From assembly GCA_028710655.1 (NCBI GenBank), contig JAQTTS010000093.1:1-7868 (forward strand): 7,868 nt of DNA, given 5' to 3'. The position numbers and the translations under genes were made by a program. This document shows, one piece after another, positions 7,819 through 7,868 of this stretch (position 1 is its first letter; each line of letters begins with the position of its first letter). This stretch comes from Dehalococcoidales bacterium (GTDB taxonomy: Bacteria; Chloroflexota; Dehalococcoidia; Dehalococcoidales; UBA5760). Under the pieces are notes generated by a model, which saw nothing but the letters and a program-made list of their open reading frames with translations, ran no database searches and had not been told where the DNA came from.

Positions 7819-7868
7819 CGTCGAATAATGCTATCCTGTTAGGCCCTGAACGCGTATTCCCGCAAATA

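Noticed and set aside
1..7868. Mobile elements, CRISPR arrays, tRNA or rRNA genes, phage or defence genes
   Set aside because: No repeats, transposase motifs, cloverleaf or spacer pattern was seen. Five housekeeping or regulatory genes fill nearly the whole window.

Overview
The window carries five protein-coding genes and almost no non-coding space. It is an ordinary, compact bacterial chromosomal segment with no sign of mobile DNA, phage, CRISPR, tRNA or rRNA. Base composition looks uniform and moderately GC-rich by eye, and codon use does not shift between genes. The gene set and order (coaX, coaBC, valS, then a soluble PAS-type NarL-family sensor kinase convergent with valS) suggest a Chloroflexota bacterium, perhaps class Dehalococcoidia. 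That assignment rests on remembered gene order and protein resemblance, not on a search.

Positions 1-3547 hold three closely spaced plus-strand genes. The first is nnr, a bifunctional NAD(P)HX epimerase/dehydratase whose 5' end runs off the left edge. Next are coaX (type III pantothenate kinase) and coaBC (phosphopantothenoylcysteine synthetase/decarboxylase). Gaps are 40 and 20 bases, each with a Shine-Dalgarno site, so co-transcription is likely. CoaX phosphorylates pantothenate; CoaBC adds cysteine and decarboxylates the product to 4'-phosphopantetheine. Together they give the first three of the five steps from pantothenate to coenzyme A. Nnr repairs damaged NAD(P)H, so the group is cofactor supply and repair.

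Positions 3615-6305 hold valS, valyl-tRNA synthetase, 67 bases after coaBC with its own ribosome-binding site. It is probably the last gene of the same plus-strand run. No T-box, attenuator or strong terminator is visible before it.

Positions 6333-7802, minus strand, encode a cytoplasmic PAS-PAS-HisKA_3-HATPase histidine kinase that converges on valS with only 27 bases between stop codons. Its partner response regulator is not in the window and may lie beyond the right edge.

I found no undescribed system. The points most worth checking are residue-level: a serine at the position of the catalytic cysteine in the CoaC half of CoaBC, a KMSKV signature in ValRS, and start-codon corrections for nnr, valS and the kinase.
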